Positions 26,881 through 35,477 of a DNA stretch of 64,000 nucleotides are shown here, in pieces; the first letter of the stretch is position 1, and every line of letters starts with the position of its first letter. Origin of the DNA: Chryseomonas sp014190935 (GTDB lineage: Bacteria; Pseudomonadota; Gammaproteobacteria; Pseudomonadales; Pseudomonadaceae); the NCBI RefSeq assembly GCF_014190935.1, contig NZ_JACHVV010000004.1, forward strand, positions 434,001 to 498,000, read 5' to 3'. The notes below the pieces were generated by a model that saw nothing but the letters and a program-made list of their open reading frames with translations, was not told the DNA's origin and did not search any database. Both the position numbers and the translations under genes were made by a program.

Positions 26881-28322
26881 ACCGGCACCGCCAGCGACCG
26901 CGGCAGCGCCTCGTCGAGCAGCCGGCAGGCGGCCTCGCCCACGCGCCGCACGCCCTCCTCGATCCCCGGACGCTGGGCCTGGGCATAGTTCAGGCGCAGG
27001 CAGTTACGGTACTTGCCCGAGGCGGAAAAGATGCTGCCGCAGGCGATCTGCACGCTCTGGGCGAGCAGTTCGCGATTGAGTCGATGGCTGTCGCAGGCCT
27101 CGGGCAACTCGACCCATAGCAGAAAGCTGCCCTGGGGCTGGCTGACCCGGGTACCGGCGGGAAAGTAGCGCTGCACCCAGGCGCTCATCAGGTCGCGATT
27201 GCGCTGGTACTGGGCGCGCATGCGCCGGACGTGCACGGTGTAGTGGCCGGCGGCGATGAATTCGGCGATGGCCAGCTGCGGCTGGGGCGCGGTGCAGCCG
27301 GTGCCTATGTACTTGAGGTGCAGGATGCGCTCGGCATAGCGCCCGGGCGCCACCCAGCCAACCCGGAGACCGGGCGCCAGGGTCTTGGAGAAGGAACTGC
27401 AGAGGATCACCCGGTCGTCTTCGTCGAAGGCCTTGAGCGACCGCGCGCGCGGATAGCCGTAGAGCAGGTCGCCATAGACGTCGTCTTCGATCACCGCCAG
27501 GTCGTGCTTGCGCGCCAGGGCCACCAGCTGGCGCTTGTTGGCCTCGGGCATGCAGTAGCCCAGGGGATTGTTGCAACTGGGGGTGAGCTGGATGGCGCGC
27601 ACCGGCCATTGCTCCAGGGCCAGTTCCAGCGCCGGCAGGCTGATGCCGGTACGCGGATCGGTGGGAATCTCCAGCGCCTTGAGGCCCTGGCCCTTGAGGG
27701 TCTGCATCACCCCGTGAAAGGTCGGCGAATCCACCGCGACGATGTCACCCTCCTGGCAGGTGGCGCGCAGGGCAACGGCCAGGGCCTCGTGGGCACCGCT
27801 GGTGATGACGATGTCATCGGCGGTGAGCATGCAACCGGCGTCCAGCTGCAGTCGCGCCACCTGTTCGCGCAGCGCCGCCACGCCCTGGATGCTGTCGTAT
27901 GACAGCCCGGCATTGCCCGGCCGCCGCGCCAGTCGCGCCATGCCGGCGAGCAGCGGCGCCAGGGTCGGCGCTTCGGTGTCCGGCAGGCCGCGGCCGAGTT
28001 GCACCCGTACCGAATCCGGGGTGCTGGTCATCAGCTCCCGTACCGGCTCCCAGCCGGAGACCTCCACCGGCCAGCGCGCCGGTCGGGTCACCCGCGGCAA
28101 CTCGATGGCGCGTCTTTCCAGGCGGACGAAATAGCCGGACTTGGGCCGGGGCTCCACCAGGCCCCGGTCTTCCAGCAGCCGATAGGCCTGCTGCACCGTA
28201 GCCAGACTGACCCCGTGCTCCTGGGCCAGGGCGCGCACCGACGGCAGGCGTTCGCCCGGTCGATAGAGGCCCTGTTCGATACGGCGGCCGAGGGCATCGG
28301 CCAACAGCTGATAGCGAGTCAT
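26877..28322 (-). CDS. MocR/PdxR-type regulator (GntR HTH fused to PLP aminotransferase fold)
   Basis: A 481-residue protein. A GntR-type HTH (YRPGERLPSVRALAQEHGVSLATVQQAYRLLEDRGLV, about 20-55) is joined to a fold-type I aminotransferase domain with the PLP lysine in SSFSKTLAPGLRVGW (about 310) and IEDDVYGDLLY. Such regulators usually control PLP, GABA or amino-acid genes. The ATG at 28322 starts at the HTH. It is divergent from the DUF1127 gene by 168 nt. Its stop overlaps the diguanylate cyclase stop inside a CTAG palindrome. Confidence 0.92.
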   Translation of the reverse strand: MTRYQLLADALGRRIEQGLYRPGERLPSVRALAQEHGVSLATVQQAYRLLEDRGLVEPRPKSGYFVRLERRAIELPRVTRPARWPVEVSGWEPVRELMTSTPDSVRVQLGRGLPDTEAPTLAPLLAGMARLARRPGNAGLSYDSIQGVAALREQVARLQLDAGCMLTADDIVITSGAHEALAVALRATCQEGDIVAVDSPTFHGVMQTLKGQGLKALEIPTDPRTGISLPALELALEQWPVRAIQLTPSCNNPLGYCMPEANKRQLVALARKHDLAVIEDDVYGDLLYGYPRARSLKAFDEDDRVILCSSFSKTLAPGLRVGWVAPGRYAERILHLKYIGTGCTAPQPQLAIAEFIAAGHYTVHVRRMRAQYQRNRDLMSAWVQRYFPAGTRVSQPQGSFLLWVELPEACDSHRLNRELLAQSVQIACGSIFSASGKYRNCLRLNYAQAQRPGIEEGVRRVGEAACRLLDEALPRSLAVPV

Positions 28323-28490
28323 GCCCGGACTATAGCGGCGCGGACGGGAATCGCGCGCCATACAGATGGCCACGCCGTGCACCATACAGCTGAGCGCTGT
28401 AAGGCGGCTGTATGGCCGACAACCCGCCGGCCTGGATCTGCCCCTGAAGCGGCTGGCGGCGGAGCATGGAGACAGCCCAGGAGAGACGCC

Positions 28491-28850
28491 ATGCCCAGAG
28501 ACCCCAGCCTTCACGACCAGACCCGCACCAGCGGCTGCTGGCTGCTGTTCCAACGCCAGCTGACCACCCGCCGCATCCTGCCGGAGCTTACCGACCGGGA
28601 ACTGGCCGATATCGGCCTGGACCGCCATACCGCCCTGCGCGAAGCCCGGCGCCCCTGGTGGCGACTGCTGCTGGAGGCCTGGCGTCAGTCCGGCAGGCGC
28701 GACAGCCGCGCCGCCCAGTCCGCCACCGGTGCCGGCGATTCCGGATGCCAGAGTCTGCGCCAGACCACCGCCAGCTGTTCGCGACCGCCTCGCTCGCGCG
28801 GCCACAGCGAGGGTTCGGCGACCAGTCGCCAATCGCTCGCCTCGCGCTGA
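28491..28850 (+). CDS. DUF1127 protein with an unusual C-terminal extension
   Basis: The ORF is 119 residues. The DUF1127 core is LTTRRILPELTDRELADIGLDRHTALREARRPWW at about 24-57, an Arg-rich motif of small proteins tied to RNA or phosphate/stress functions. Relatives are mostly 45-80 residues; here the frame runs on for about 60 residues over the 3' end of the convergent YdjM-like gene (166-nt overlap) in low-complexity sequence. The tail may come from a lost stop or a frameshift. The start at 28491 has GGAGAG upstream. The neighbouring divergent MocR may regulate it. Confidence 0.7.
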   Translation: MPRDPSLHDQTRTSGCWLLFQRQLTTRRILPELTDRELADIGLDRHTALREARRPWWRLLLEAWRQSGRRDSRAAQSATGAGDSGCQSLRQTTASCSRPPRSRGHSEGSATSRQSLASR

Positions 28851-29731
28851 GCCAGGGCGAAGCGGAAGGTATGGTAGCCGGTGGCACCCAGGCGCAGATC
28901 GGTTACCACTAGGTCGTTGCCCAGGCGGTCGTAGCGCAGCCAGTCATCGGTGAACCAGCGCAGCCGCTGCTCGGCCGGCGAATCGGCGAGGATCGGCGCC
29001 AGTTCGCCACCCCGTGGCAGCGGGACCAAGGCGGGCGGGCGGTCGTCGAACAGTCCTACCCAGGTTTCCCGGTAGCGCTCGGGCCCGTCATCCACCATGA
29101 CCCGCCAGAGCAGGCTGGTGAACGGTAGCGGCGCGCTGAACAGGCGGGCATCTGCCTGCCCCTGGGCCGCCAGCACCTGGCGCACCTGACGCTCGGCGGA
29201 ATATTTCGCCACCAGGGTCCAGCCCAGATAGGCCGTGGAGAGCAGCAAGGCCACCATGGCCAGCCGCGGCGAACGTCCGCGCGGACCGACCAGCAGTCCG
29301 GCGAGTACCGCCACCAGCAACGGCAGGGTATAGAGTGGATCGATGATGAAGACGCTGGACCAGGCTACCGGCGTCGTCGGCAGCGGCCAGAACAACTGGG
29401 TGCCATAGGTGGTGAAGGCGTCCAGTAGGGGATGGGTGACCAGCACCAGCCAGAGCGTCAGGAACAGGCGTCCCTGGCTGTAGCCCGGATCGCGGCAGCG
29501 GCCGCAGATCCCCGTCAGCAGCAGGGCCAGTCCAGTCAGCACGAACAGCGAATGGCTGAAGCCGCGGTGGTAGGTCATCTCCTTGACCGCATCGCCGTAG
29601 TCGATGACCACATCGAGATCCGGCAGGGTGGCCAGGGCGGCGCCATAGAGGATCGCGCGCCGACCCTGCCAGCGACCCAGCAGGGCGGTCTGGACGGTGG
29701 CGCCGAGCACGGCCTGGGTCAGCGAATCCAC
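28685..29731 (-). CDS. YdjM-type membrane-bound metal-dependent hydrolase
   Basis: A 348-residue inner-membrane protein of the YdjM (LexA-regulated hydrolase) family. MDSLTQAVLGATVQTALLG at the start, ATLPDLDVVIDYGD (about 33-46), YHRGFSHSLFVL (about 54-65) and THPLLDAFTTYGTQLFWPLP (about 100-118) supply the conserved His/Asp set. About five helices follow and then a soluble C-terminal domain. The substrate is unknown. The alpha/beta hydrolase gene stops 3 nt upstream on the same strand, so the two are probably cotranscribed. The 3' end overlaps the DUF1127 reading frame. Confidence 0.88.
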   Translation of the reverse strand: MDSLTQAVLGATVQTALLGRWQGRRAILYGAALATLPDLDVVIDYGDAVKEMTYHRGFSHSLFVLTGLALLLTGICGRCRDPGYSQGRLFLTLWLVLVTHPLLDAFTTYGTQLFWPLPTTPVAWSSVFIIDPLYTLPLLVAVLAGLLVGPRGRSPRLAMVALLLSTAYLGWTLVAKYSAERQVRQVLAAQGQADARLFSAPLPFTSLLWRVMVDDGPERYRETWVGLFDDRPPALVPLPRGGELAPILADSPAEQRLRWFTDDWLRYDRLGNDLVVTDLRLGATGYHTFRFALAQREASDWRLVAEPSLWPRERGGREQLAVVWRRLWHPESPAPVADWAARLSRLPD

Positions 29732-29734
29732 CGG

Positions 29735-30484
29735 TCAGAGCGCCTGGGCGAAGTCGAGCATCAGCCGCGCCAGGGCCTGGGGCGTCTGCAGCGGCATCAG
29801 GTGGCCAGCGCCGGAAATGACCTCCAGCCTACTGTTGGGAAAGGCCGCCAGGGTGGTGCGGCGCTGCTCGTCCGGACCCGGCACCTGCTGGTCGTCGGCG
29901 CCGCAGACCAGCAGCACCGGATAGTCCAGGGTGTCGATCCGCTCGCTCCAGTCTTCGCGACTGCCGTGATCGACCCAGGCGCGCCAGGCCTGCAGATTCA
30001 ACCGCTGGGCATCGGCAATCACCACCTCGCGGATGGCGTCGGGCAGGCGGTGGGCGCTGGATTCGTCGACGAAGGCCTCGGCCTCCGCCCGGCTCTTGCC
30101 ATAGGCGCGCTGGGCATCGCGATCCGCCTCGCTCATGGGCTGCGGTCCGGGCGGCGAAGGCGCCACCAGGATCAGCCCGACCAGATACTCCGGTCGCCGC
30201 GCCGCCAGCACCACGGCCACCTTGCCGGTCATCGAGTGGCCGACCAGGATGCAACGGTCCAGACCCAGGGCGCGGATGCTGGCATCCACCTGATCGGCCA
30301 TCTCGGCCACGCTGTAGCCCTCGACCGCGGCGGCGTCGCCGAAGCCCGGCGTATTGAGCGCCACGCAGCGGTGTTCGCCGTCCAGGTAAGGGACGGTGGG
30401 AAACCAGGTGCGGTGCGAGCCGCCAAGAAAGTGCATGAGCACGAAGGTGGGCGAACCGCTGCCCTGCTGGCTGTGGGGAAGCAT
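29735..30484 (-). CDS. Alpha/beta-fold hydrolase
   Basis: A 249-residue esterase-like hydrolase with the full triad: nucleophile in VGHSMTG (about 83-89), Asp in CGADDQQV and His in GAGHLMPLQTPQ. The oxyanion segment is LMHFLGGSHRTW. The upstream in-frame extension overlaps the divergent GST and was rejected; the ATG at 30484 begins where homology should. It starts the pair with the YdjM-like gene. The substrate is not predictable. Confidence 0.88.
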   Translation of the reverse strand: MLPHSQQGSGSPTFVLMHFLGGSHRTWFPTVPYLDGEHRCVALNTPGFGDAAAVEGYSVAEMADQVDASIRALGLDRCILVGHSMTGKVAVVLAARRPEYLVGLILVAPSPPGPQPMSEADRDAQRAYGKSRAEAEAFVDESSAHRLPDAIREVVIADAQRLNLQAWRAWVDHGSREDWSERIDTLDYPVLLVCGADDQQVPGPDEQRRTTLAAFPNSRLEVISGAGHLMPLQTPQALARLMLDFAQAL

Positions 30485-30628
30485 TGGGAGTCCTCGGTGC
30501 GGGGCGGAAGGCGGATACGTCTCAGATGGAGGGGTAGGCATCGCGCTAAGTTCCGCTTCGCTGCAGGCCTGGCAACCCGGGCCGCGCTGGCCGGTCTCAC
30601 CCAGAACCGTCCCCTTCAGGAGTCCACC

Positions 30629-31333
30629 ATGGCCGATCTGTCGCGCTTTCCCATCACCCATCGCTGGCCTGCCCGGCATCCCGAGCGCCTGCAACTCTAT
30701 TCGCTGCCCACGCCCAACGGCGTCAAGGTCGCCATCCTGCTGGAAGAACTCGGCCTGCCCTACGAGGTGCATCGCATCGACTTCGGCCAGGACGACCAGC
30801 ACACCGTGGAATTCCTCTCCCTGAGCCCCAACAACAAGATCCCCGCCCTCCTCGATCCCGACGGCCCCGGTGGCGAACCCCTGGGGCTGTTCGAATCCGG
30901 CGCCATCCTGCTCTATCTCGCGGAAAAGACCGGGCGCCTGCTGCCCGAGGACCCGGCGCGGCGCTACCAGGCCATCCAGTGGCTGATGTTCCAGATGGGC
31001 GGCATCGGCCCCATGTTCGGCCAGCTCGGCTTCTTCACCACATTCGCCGGCAAGGACATCGAGGACCCGCGCCCCCGCGAGCGTTATGTAGCCGAAGCCC
31101 GGCGCCTGCTCGGCGTGCTGGATGGCCAGCTCAAGGGCCGCGCCTGGATCCTGGGCGCGGACTACAGCCTCGTCGATATCGCCACCTTCCCCTGGATCCG
31201 CGCCCTGCTAGAGGTCTACCAGGTGGCCGACCTGGTCGGCTTCCAGGACTTCCCCGAGGTGCGTCGCGCCCTCGACGCCTTCCTCGCCCGCCCGGCGGTG
31301 CAGCGCGGCCTGCAGATCCCGGCAGCGCCCTGA
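30629..31333 (+). CDS. Glutathione S-transferase, YfcG/Nu-like, second of three
   Basis: A 234-residue GST. The N-domain has LYSLPTPNGVKVAILLEELG (residues 22-41), the cis-Pro NKIPALLD and GLFESGAILLYLAEKTG. The C-domain has MFQMGGIGPMFGQLGFF and YSLVDIATFPWI. The Thr-Pro-Asn motif and the GPMFGQ segment match YfcG/Nu-class enzymes with disulfide-bond reductase activity. A GGAG lies before the ATG. It is divergent from the alpha/beta hydrolase and followed by an antisense DksA-like gene. Confidence 0.9.
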   Translation: MADLSRFPITHRWPARHPERLQLYSLPTPNGVKVAILLEELGLPYEVHRIDFGQDDQHTVEFLSLSPNNKIPALLDPDGPGGEPLGLFESGAILLYLAEKTGRLLPEDPARRYQAIQWLMFQMGGIGPMFGQLGFFTTFAGKDIEDPRPRERYVAEARRLLGVLDGQLKGRAWILGADYSLVDIATFPWIRALLEVYQVADLVGFQDFPEVRRALDAFLARPAVQRGLQIPAAP

Positions 31334-31416
31334 TGCCGGACGACGTTGAGCTGGGGCTGCGCCAGCAGGCGCTGGCGGCAAGTCCGGTCTTTACACGCTG
31401 GCAGGCCGCCCCAGCC

Positions 31417-31683
31417 CTAGCGCAACTGGCTGTCCTTGCTCGCCCGCCGGTTGTAGCCCCCGGCACGCTGGTCCTCGGCGTCCTGCTCGGACTGGCAGCG
31501 GATGCACAGGCGCACGCCCGGCACCACCTGGCGGCGCGCTTCGGGGATGGCGTCGCCGCATTCCTCGCAATGGGTGAGGCTCGCGCCCCGGTGCAGACGG
31601 CTGCGGGCGCGCTGCACCGCATCGTCCACCGTGCTGTCGATCTGTTCCTGAACCGCGCCGTCTCCGGCCCAACCATTGGCCAT
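31417..31683 (-). CDS. DksA/TraR-type C4 zinc-finger protein (YbiI-like)
   Basis: 88 residues, the length of E. coli YbiI. The zinc finger is C-x2-C-x17-C-x2-C (HCEECGDAIPEARRQ ... RLCIRCQ). A short N-terminal helix (VQEQIDSTVDDAVQRARSRL) replaces the long DksA coiled coil, so it may bind the RNA polymerase secondary channel weakly or not at all. A strong SD (GGGAG) precedes the ATG at 31683. Its start codon overlaps the start of the divergent cdh gene. Confidence 0.88.
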   Translation of the reverse strand: MANGWAGDGAVQEQIDSTVDDAVQRARSRLHRGASLTHCEECGDAIPEARRQVVPGVRLCIRCQSEQDAEDQRAGGYNRRASKDSQLR

Positions 31684-32518
31684 GGCTGATCTCCCGCTGC
31701 ATTGCCCTGATAGCCATTGGAAGCGTCGCGCGCGCAGTTGTTCGCTGCCGACCGGCGGCCGCTCGTCGTGGCGGCGCCTGCTGTGGCTGCTGATGCTGGG
31801 CGTGGCGCTGACGGGGTGCTCCAGCCGCGACCTGCTGCGCCAGGTCACGACCGGGCTCTGCGTGCCCAATGCCCGGCTTACCGGTCTGGCGACCCCCTGT
31901 CGCCAGGTGGTCGGGGAGCCCGGCTTCGCCGTGCTGCGCGCGCCGGGTGAGCGACAGCATTTCATCCTGGTACCCCTGCGGCCCCTGCGTGGGCTGGAAA
32001 GTCCGGCCCTGTGGCAGCCCGGCCAACCCAACTGGTTCGCTCTGACCTGGCGCCAGCGCTGGTACCTGAGCGCCTGGGGCCAGGCGCCGGTGGCGGACGA
32101 GCGGATCGCCCTGGCCCTCAATGCCCCCAGCGGGCGCAGCCAGGATCAGTTGCATGTGCACCTGGCCTGCCTACGGCCCGAGGTGCGCGAGCAGCTCCTG
32201 CCCCTGGCGCCCGCTTTGGACGAACACTGGCGCGCGCTGCCAAAGGCACTGGCGGGCAGTCGTTATCAGGCGCGGCGGCTGAGCGAAGCCCAGTTGCTGG
32301 CGGCGGATTTCTTCCAGGCCCTGGCCAGCCAGCCGCCCTATCCACTGCCGGACCCACGGCTGTCACTGGCGGTGGTGGCGCTGCCGAGCCGGGACGCCAG
32401 CCGCCAGTTCCTGCTGCTGGCCGGCCGCGCGGGCAGCCAGCCGGGCGACCAGGGTTCGGCCGAGCGTCTGCTGGCGGCGGACTGCCAGGGAACGACCGGG
32501 ACCCCGGCGACTCAATAG
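31682..32518 (+). CDS. cdh: CDP-diacylglycerol pyrophosphatase (lipoprotein-type signal)
   Basis: A 278-residue protein of the Cdh family (HIT-like fold), which splits CDP-diacylglycerol into CMP and phosphatidate at the inner membrane. Diagnostic are CVPNARLTGLATPCRQVV, GLESPALW, and LNAPSGRSQDQLHVHLACL with the catalytic His pair (about 158-160). The N-terminus contains LLWLLMLGVALTGC, a lipobox at an unusually deep position (about 45), after a basic stretch. The ATG at 31682 has no SD and overlaps the start codon of the divergent DksA-like gene, so the true start is uncertain. No better in-frame ATG, GTG or TTG was found downstream. Confidence 0.82.
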   Translation: MADLPLHCPDSHWKRRARSCSLPTGGRSSWRRLLWLLMLGVALTGCSSRDLLRQVTTGLCVPNARLTGLATPCRQVVGEPGFAVLRAPGERQHFILVPLRPLRGLESPALWQPGQPNWFALTWRQRWYLSAWGQAPVADERIALALNAPSGRSQDQLHVHLACLRPEVREQLLPLAPALDEHWRALPKALAGSRYQARRLSEAQLLAADFFQALASQPPYPLPDPRLSLAVVALPSRDASRQFLLLAGRAGSQPGDQGSAERLLAADCQGTTGTPATQ

Positions 32519-32540
32519 CGCCAGCGCGCCAGGAGGCCCC

Positions 32541-32753
32541 ATGCCGCAGGAATTCCAAGACCTCTTCAACTTCATCGATCAGCTGCTCGCCTGGTCCGAC
32601 TTCTATCTGAAGTCCGGCCTGTTGCTCTGCGGGGTGGGCATGGTGGCCGGCGCGATCGCCTGGAAACGCTGGTGGGGCAAGGCGCTAGCCTTCGGCTGCG
32701 CCGGTCTGGGCGCACTCGCGGCCCTGAGCCTGGATCTGCTGCACCGCCTCTGA
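32541..32753 (+). CDS. Small membrane protein, unknown
   Basis: A 70-residue protein with two hydrophobic helices (SGLLLCGVGMVAGAIAWKRWW and ALAFGCAGLGALAALSLDLL) separated by a positive KRWWGK turn. It has a good SD (GGAGG) and follows cdh by 22 nt, so it is probably cotranscribed and may act at the membrane with it. I do not recognise a family. Confidence 0.65.
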   Translation: MPQEFQDLFNFIDQLLAWSDFYLKSGLLLCGVGMVAGAIAWKRWWGKALAFGCAGLGALAALSLDLLHRL

Positions 32754-32971
32754 AGCGCCGCCGGCAAGATCCTGAATGGCCTTGCAGCTTTCGCCTGCCA
32801 CCGCATGGCGGCAAGATGACACTGGCCGTCGCTTTCCGCCGCCAAAGCTTGAACTGCTTCACCGTCTCGAACAGAGGGCGCTACGGGTTGGCGGATAGAT
32901 CGCGGCAGCTTGTTAGGGTACTGCCCCACAATAATCCGGCTTGTTCACCACGGCCTTCATCTTTTCAGCTC

Positions 32972-33637
32972 ATGCATAAAGACCCGATCATGCCCATGTC
33001 CCCATCTCGCCTGCTGTCCCGCCTACCGCATCTCGGCCTCTGCCTGGCCGCCTCTCTCGCTTCTCTGGCCGGCACCGCCGTGGCCCAGGAAAGCAATGCC
33101 CGCTGGGTCAGCGACAGCCTGACCACCTATGTCCGCAGTGGTCCCACCGATGGCTATCGCATCGTCGGCACCCTCAAGTCCGGGCAGAAGGTCGAGCTGA
33201 TCAGCACCCAGGGCGACTACAGCCAGGTCCGCGGCGAAGGCGGCAGCACCGTCTGGATCCCCAATGCCGACCTGCAGGCCAAGCCCGGCCAGGCCGAGCG
33301 CATGCCACAGCTGGAACAGCAGGTGGCCGAGTTGAGCGGCCAGCTCAAGACCATCGACGACAGCTGGAAGAATCGCGTCCAGGGCATGCAGGAGACGCTG
33401 GATTCGCGCAAGAAGCAGATCGACGAACTGGAAAGCCGCCGCAAGGACCTCGACGCCCAGCTCACCCAGGCCCAGTCGGAACTGCGCAGCACCCAGGCCA
33501 AGCTCGGCAACGAGAACAAGCAGGCGCTGATGCAGTACATGGTCTACGGCGGCAGCATCGCCGGCGCCGGCCTGCTGGCCGGCCTGATCCTCCCGTCCAT
33601 GACGCGGGGTCGCAAGAAGAACGACCGCTGGTTCTAG
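32972..33637 (+). CDS. SH3-domain membrane protein (YgiM/TIGR04211 type)
   Basis: About 221 residues. A signal sequence (ending AVAQE, cleavage after about residue 38) is followed by a bacterial SH3 domain (RWVSDSLTTYVRSGPTDGYRIVGTLKSGQKVELI ... VWIPNADL, about 43-105), a long coiled coil (about 110-190) and a C-terminal membrane helix (YGGSIAGAGLLAGLILPS) with a basic tail. This matches YgiM. The protein should be anchored in the inner membrane and face the cell wall. In-frame ATGs at 32990 and 32996 are equally good starts; no SD decides. Confidence 0.85.
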   Translation: MHKDPIMPMSPSRLLSRLPHLGLCLAASLASLAGTAVAQESNARWVSDSLTTYVRSGPTDGYRIVGTLKSGQKVELISTQGDYSQVRGEGGSTVWIPNADLQAKPGQAERMPQLEQQVAELSGQLKTIDDSWKNRVQGMQETLDSRKKQIDELESRRKDLDAQLTQAQSELRSTQAKLGNENKQALMQYMVYGGSIAGAGLLAGLILPSMTRGRKKNDRWF

Positions 33638-33752
33638 ACGTCGGCGGTCTGCCGTCCTCACGACAGGGTGGAACCCGGGGTCGCGGAGCATGCCTTAGAA
33701 AGGCAGCGCTTCTGCTACCGTGGCCCGACGCCTCCTGTCCAGACGAGCCCCC

Positions 33753-34340
33753 ATGCCTGACACCCCTCGCGTTCGCATCCAGCAGGTCGAGACCCTTTCC
33801 GCCGACTGGGGCCTGCTGAAGAAGACCACCTTCGACTACCTGCGCCGCGACGGCAGCTGGCAGCGCCAGACCCGCGAGACCTACGACCGCGGCAACGGCG
33901 CCACCATCCTGCTGTACGACCGCGAGCGACGCACCGTCCTGCTGATCCGCCAGTTCCGCCTGCCGACCCTGGGCAACGGCCTGGACGACGGCCTGCTGGT
34001 GGAGACCCCCGCCGGCCTGCTCGACGCGGCCGCTCCCGAAGCGCGCATCAAGGCCGAGGTCGAGGAAGAGACGGGCTACCGCCTGGACAACGTCCAGCAC
34101 CTGTTCGACGCCTTCATGAGTCCCGGCTCGGTGACCGAGTTGCTGCACTTCTTCGCCGGTGAATACCGCGCCGACCAGCGCATCGCCGACGGCGGTGGAC
34201 TGCACGAGGAAGGTGAGGACATCGAGCTGCTGGAACTGCCCTTCGACGAGGCCCTGGCCATGGCGCGCGACGGCCGGCTGCTGGATGGCAAGACCATCAT
34301 GCTGCTGCAGTACGCAGCGCTCTACCTGCTACCGCGCTAG
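33753..34340 (+). CDS. nudK: NUDIX hydrolase, GDP-mannose pyrophosphatase NudK type
   Basis: A 195-residue ADP-ribose/GDP-mannose-type Nudix enzyme (E. coli NudK has 191). RIQQVETLSADWGLLKKTTFDY, ILLYDRERRTVLLIRQFRLPT and FDAFMSPGSVTELLHFFAGEY are NudK-like. The Nudix box runs from GLLDAAAPEARIKAEVEEET onward (about 88-110), with the usual Arg before EVEEETGY replaced by Ala. It hydrolyses nucleotide sugars to the monophosphates. The MpaB-like gene follows 3 nt later, so the two form an operon. Confidence 0.88.
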   Translation: MPDTPRVRIQQVETLSADWGLLKKTTFDYLRRDGSWQRQTRETYDRGNGATILLYDRERRTVLLIRQFRLPTLGNGLDDGLLVETPAGLLDAAAPEARIKAEVEEETGYRLDNVQHLFDAFMSPGSVTELLHFFAGEYRADQRIADGGGLHEEGEDIELLELPFDEALAMARDGRLLDGKTIMLLQYAALYLLPR

Positions 34341-34343
34341 TCC

Positions 34344-35216
34344 ATGGAGCGGATCCGCAACCGTATCGAGCAGCAGGTGATGAGCCTCACCGGGCTGGCC
34401 CTGGGCGAGGTCGACTACGAACAGCCGCCGGGCGACCCCGGGCTGTTCGGCCCTGGCAGCGTGCCCTGGCGGGTGCACAGCGACTTCACCTGCATGCTGA
34501 TCGGCGGCATCGCCGCCCTGCTCATGCAGACCCTGCACCCGCTGGCCCTGGCCGGGGTCTGGGACCATTCGAAATTTCGCGAAGACATGCTCGGCCGCCT
34601 GCGCCGCACCGGCCAGTTCATCGCCGCCACCACCTTTGGCAGTCGCGGCGATGCCGAACGGCTGATCGCCCGGGTCAAGGCCATCCACCGGCATATCCAG
34701 GGCCAGGCCGCCGACGGCCGCCCCTACAGCGCCGAAGACCCGGCGCTGCTGACCTGGGTCCATGTGGCCGAGGTCAGTCACTTCCTGGCAGCCTATCTGC
34801 GCTATTTCGATCCCCGGCTGCCGGGTGCAGAACAGGATCGCTACTACGCCGAGATCGCCCTGGTCGCCGAACGCCTGGGCGCGACGGACGTGCCCCGTTC
34901 GCGGGCGGATATAGCCGCCTACTACCAGGCGATCCGTCCGCAGCTGGTTTGCGATGAGCGCAGCCGCGAGGTCTGCCGGGTGCTGCTGCAGGCGCCCGCG
35001 CCCAGCGCCCTGGCCAAGCCCTTCGGAGCCCTGATGATGCAGGCCGGCATCGACCTGCTGCCCGACTGGGCCAGCGCGGAGCTGGGTTTCCACCAGGGTC
35101 CGCTGCAACGGCAGCTGATTCGTTCCGGTATCGGTGCCACCGCCCCGGTGCTGCGCTGGGCGGTACGCAACGGCTCCTCGCATCGCGCCAGACGGCGGAT
35201 GGGGGTCGAGACGTAG
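34344..35216 (+). CDS. DUF2236 / MpaB-type oxygenase-like protein
   Basis: A 290-residue protein of the DUF2236 family (MpaB/latex-oxygenase-like). Conserved pieces are GLFGPGSVPWRVHSDF (about 34-49), LLMQTLHPLALAGVWDHS, RTGQFIAATTFG and LLTWVHVAEVSHFLAAY with candidate heme/metal histidines. Some family members oxidise polyisoprenoid or terpenoid chains, but most bacterial ones are uncharacterised. It is coupled to nudK by 3-nt spacing, and its stop is followed by a tandem pair of intergenic repeats. Confidence 0.82.
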   Translation: MERIRNRIEQQVMSLTGLALGEVDYEQPPGDPGLFGPGSVPWRVHSDFTCMLIGGIAALLMQTLHPLALAGVWDHSKFREDMLGRLRRTGQFIAATTFGSRGDAERLIARVKAIHRHIQGQAADGRPYSAEDPALLTWVHVAEVSHFLAAYLRYFDPRLPGAEQDRYYAEIALVAERLGATDVPRSRADIAAYYQAIRPQLVCDERSREVCRVLLQAPAPSALAKPFGALMMQAGIDLLPDWASAELGFHQGPLQRQLIRSGIGATAPVLRWAVRNGSSHRARRRMGVET

Positions 35217-35241
35217 CCTACGCTTTATTGCGACCAGGCAC

Positions 35242-35437
35242 CGTTGGGCTTCGCTGCGCTCAACCCAACCTACGCCCCAGGTCGAGACCGTAGGTTGGGT
35301 TGAGACGGCTCCACCGTCGAAGCCCAACAGCCTGAGGTACGCCCGATCATCGTTGGGATTCGCTGCCCTCAACCCAACCTACGCCCCAGGTCGAGCCGTA
35401 GGTTGGGTTGAGATGGCTCCACCGTCGAAGCCCAACG
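35242..35437. repeat. Tandem duplicated pair of GTAGGTTGGG-type repeats
   Basis: Two copies, about 107 bp apart, of the same composite: an arm CGTTGGG(C/A)TTCGCTG ... CCCAACCTACG (35242-35274; 35350-35383) followed by the inverted arm CGTAGGTTGGGTTGAGA ... GAAGCCCAAC (35289-35328; 35396-35437). They lie between the convergent MpaB-like and dbpA genes. The same family occurs at 21509, 52099 and 55265. No coding function is seen. Confidence 0.8.
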
Positions 35438-35477
35438 GCAGGAGTTCGACGTAGCGACAGAGGCTATCCGCCCCGCC

